A stretch of 64,000 bases of DNA from Streptomyces lucensis JCM 4490 (GTDB taxonomy: Bacteria > Actinomycetota > Actinomycetes > Streptomycetales > Streptomycetaceae), in NCBI RefSeq assembly GCF_014650035.1, contig NZ_BMUE01000005.1, positions 124,001-188,000 on the forward strand, in the 5' to 3' direction. Below the pieces are notes generated by a model. It ran no database searches, was not told where the DNA came from, and worked only from the letters and a program-made list of their open reading frames with translations. Positions 62,517 through 64,000 of this stretch are shown piece by piece (position 1 is the first letter of the stretch; every line of letters begins with the position of its first letter). A program made the position numbers and the translations under genes.

Positions 62517-64000
62517 GCTCCCCCTCGGCGACTGGGTCGACTCCGGCGTCAACTGGCTGGTCGGCCACTTCTCCTGGCTCTTCGACGCCGTCAAGGCGGT
62601 CATGGAGGGCATGTACGACGGCATCGACGCGGTACTGGCCGCCCCGGCCCCGCTGCTGATGGCCGGCATCCTCGCCGTCGTCGCCTGGTGGCTGCGCGGC
62701 CTGCTCGCCGGCCTCCTCGCCTTCGCCGGCTTCGCGCTGGTCGACTCGCTCGACCTGTGGGACCGGGCCATGTCCACCCTCGCGCTGGTCCTCGTGGCCA
62801 CGGTGATCGCCCTGCTGATCTCGGTGCCGCTGGGCATCTGGGCCGCCCGGTCCAGGGCCGTCAGCGCCGCCGTACGGCCCGTGCTGGACCTGCTGCAGAC
62901 CATGCCGTCCATGGTGCTGCTGATCCCGGCCATGCTCTTCTTCGGCCTCGGCACGGCCGCCGGCGTGGTCGCCACCCTGATCTTCGCGCTCGCGCCCGGC
63001 GTCCGCATGACCGAGCTGGGCATCCGCCAGGTCGACGCCGAACTGGTCGAGGCCGCCGAGGCGTTCGGCACCTCCCCGCGCGACGTCCTCTGGCGCGTCC
63101 AGCTGCCGCTCGCCCTGCCGACCATCATGGCGGGCGTCAACCAGGTGATCATGCTGGGCCTGTCCATGGTCGTCATCGCCGGCATGGTCGGCACCGGCGG
63201 CCTCGGCGGCGCCGTCAACGAGGCCATCGGGCAGCTGGACATCGGCTACGGCTTCGAAGCGGGCGTCGGCATCGTCGTCCTCGCCATCTACCTCGACCGG
63301 GTCACCGGCGCACTCGGCACCCGGCTCTCCCCACTGGGCCGCAGGGCCGCCGCCAAGGTCCCCACGCGCGCGTGGTCGTACCGCCCGCGCCCGGCCGTCG
63401 CCGTCGCCGGCGTGGCCGCCCTCGCCCTCGTCGCGGGCGGACTCGGCGTCCTCGGCTCCTCCTCCGGCACCTCCGAGGCCTCCGGCAGCGACATCGGCAA
63501 GGGCAAGGAGATCCGGATCGGCTACATCCCCTGGGACGAGGGCATCGCCTCCACCTACCTGTGGAAGGAGCTGCTGGAGGAACGCGGCTTCAAGGTGACC
63601 ACCACCCAGTACGCCGCCGGCCCTCTCTACACCGGCCTCGCCACCGGCCAGGTCGACTTCCAGACCGACTCCTGGCTGCCCACCACGCACGCCGAGTACT
63701 GGGCGAAGTACGGCGAGCGACTGGAGGACCTCGGCAAGTGGTACGGCCCCACCTCCCTGGAGCTGACCGTGCCGTCCTACGTCAAGGACGTGAACTCGCT
63801 GGCGGACCTGGAGGAGCACGCCTCCGAGTTCGACGGGAAGATCGTCGGCATCGAGCCCAGCGCGGGCATGATGGGCCTGCTCAAGAGCAAGGTCCTCAAG
63901 GAGTACGGCCTCGACGGCACCTACGAGGTGGTCGACGGCTCGACCCCCGCGATGCTCGCGGAGCTGAAGCGCGCCTACGCCAGGAAGCAGCCGGTCGTCG
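62509..64000 (+). CDS. Fused permease and substrate-binding protein of glycine-betaine-type ABC transporter (3' end outside window)
   Basis: At least 497 residues, open at the window end. The first ~280 residues are a ProW-like permease with several membrane helices; the EAA loop reads LVEAAEAFGTSPRDVLWRVQ. A linker and an extra membrane helix (VAVAGVAALALVAGGLGVLG) lead to an OpuAC-like binding domain that begins IRIGYIPWDEGIASTYLWKE (~residue 335) and contains DSWLPTTHAEYW. The order (permease, anchor helix, binding domain) means the binding domain faces outside on the fused chain. GTG 62509 overlaps the ATPase stop. Confidence 0.88.
   Translation, partial: MPRLPLGDWVDSGVNWLVGHFSWLFDAVKAVMEGMYDGIDAVLAAPAPLLMAGILAVVAWWLRGLLAGLLAFAGFALVDSLDLWDRAMSTLALVLVATVIALLISVPLGIWAARSRAVSAAVRPVLDLLQTMPSMVLLIPAMLFFGLGTAAGVVATLIFALAPGVRMTELGIRQVDAELVEAAEAFGTSPRDVLWRVQLPLALPTIMAGVNQVIMLGLSMVVIAGMVGTGGLGGAVNEAIGQLDIGYGFEAGVGIVVLAIYLDRVTGALGTRLSPLGRRAAAKVPTRAWSYRPRPAVAVAGVAALALVAGGLGVLGSSSGTSEASGSDIGKGKEIRIGYIPWDEGIASTYLWKELLEERGFKVTTTQYAAGPLYTGLATGQVDFQTDSWLPTTHAEYWAKYGERLEDLGKWYGPTSLELTVPSYVKDVNSLADLEEHASEFDGKIVGIEPSAGMMGLLKSKVLKEYGLDGTYEVVDGSTPAMLAELKRAYARKQPVV

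Overview
The window is a high-GC actinomycete chromosome segment, almost certainly Streptomyces. Evidence: strong G/C bias at third codon positions, frequent GTG starts, a sortase-anchored chaplin, mycothiol ligase (mshC), the gylR-glpFKD glycerol locus, the full Pup-proteasome locus and a conservon (cvn) with its cytochrome P450. From memory, and not checked, the gene order follows the S. coelicolor core region from about SCO1674 down to SCO1620. Most of it is core genome. I see no prophage, insertion sequence, integrase, CRISPR array, rRNA or tRNA. The only clear sign of gene decay is an endonuclease VII remnant between pup and prcB.

Layout. 1-7.4 kb: 3' end of a long chaplin, a DUF5703 protein, an acidic protein, a RecD2-like protein with degenerate ATPase motifs overlapping an aldo/keto reductase, an F420-type LLM oxidoreductase and a ferritin-like protein. 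7.4-13 kb: CorA, then histidine phosphatase / DUF3090 / PI3-4-kinase-like protein / MshC, and a PAC2 protein. 13.3-18.5 kb: glpD, glpK and glpF with their IclR-type regulator GylR; two similar operator candidates lie upstream of glpF and gylR. 18.8-27.1 kb: metH, an intergenic repeat region, a HAD phosphatase and two tandem peptide-type ABC binding lipoproteins without permeases. 27.2-32.7 kb: a NarL-type regulator, a RecB-like nuclease, an M50 site-2 protease with CBS domains, TrmI, a secreted protein and a ferredoxin.

33.2-46.7 kb is the Pup-proteasome block: arc (ring ATPase), dop, pup, endonuclease VII remnant, prcB, prcA, a divergent LacI/MFS pair, pafA, two FKBP isomerases, pafB and pafC. 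Dop deamidates the C-terminal Gln of Pup, PafA ligates Pup to substrates, ARC unfolds them into the PrcBA core, and PafBC is the WYL-type DNA-damage activator linked to this locus in actinobacteria. 46.7-51.7 kb: two small proteins, tatA, tatC and a Ski2-like helicase. 52.1-56.7 kb: conservon cvnABCD plus a P450 without the ExxR motif. 56.7-64 kb: RluA-type pseudouridine synthase, GNAT, a HAD-like 5'-nucleotidase, an iron-boxed siderophore-interacting protein, a 5'-3' exonuclease and a glycine-betaine-type ABC transporter whose permease is fused to its binding domain and runs off the window.

Perfect or near-perfect hairpins close many transcription units. Several genes have a TANNNT box 6-7 nt before the start codon, suggesting leaderless mRNAs. 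Observations most worth following: the endonuclease VII remnant inside the proteasome operon, the ExxR-less conservon P450 with an aromatic/basic tail, the ATPase-dead RecD2 relative, the phosphatase/DUF3090/kinase/mshC set, and the paired GylR sites.
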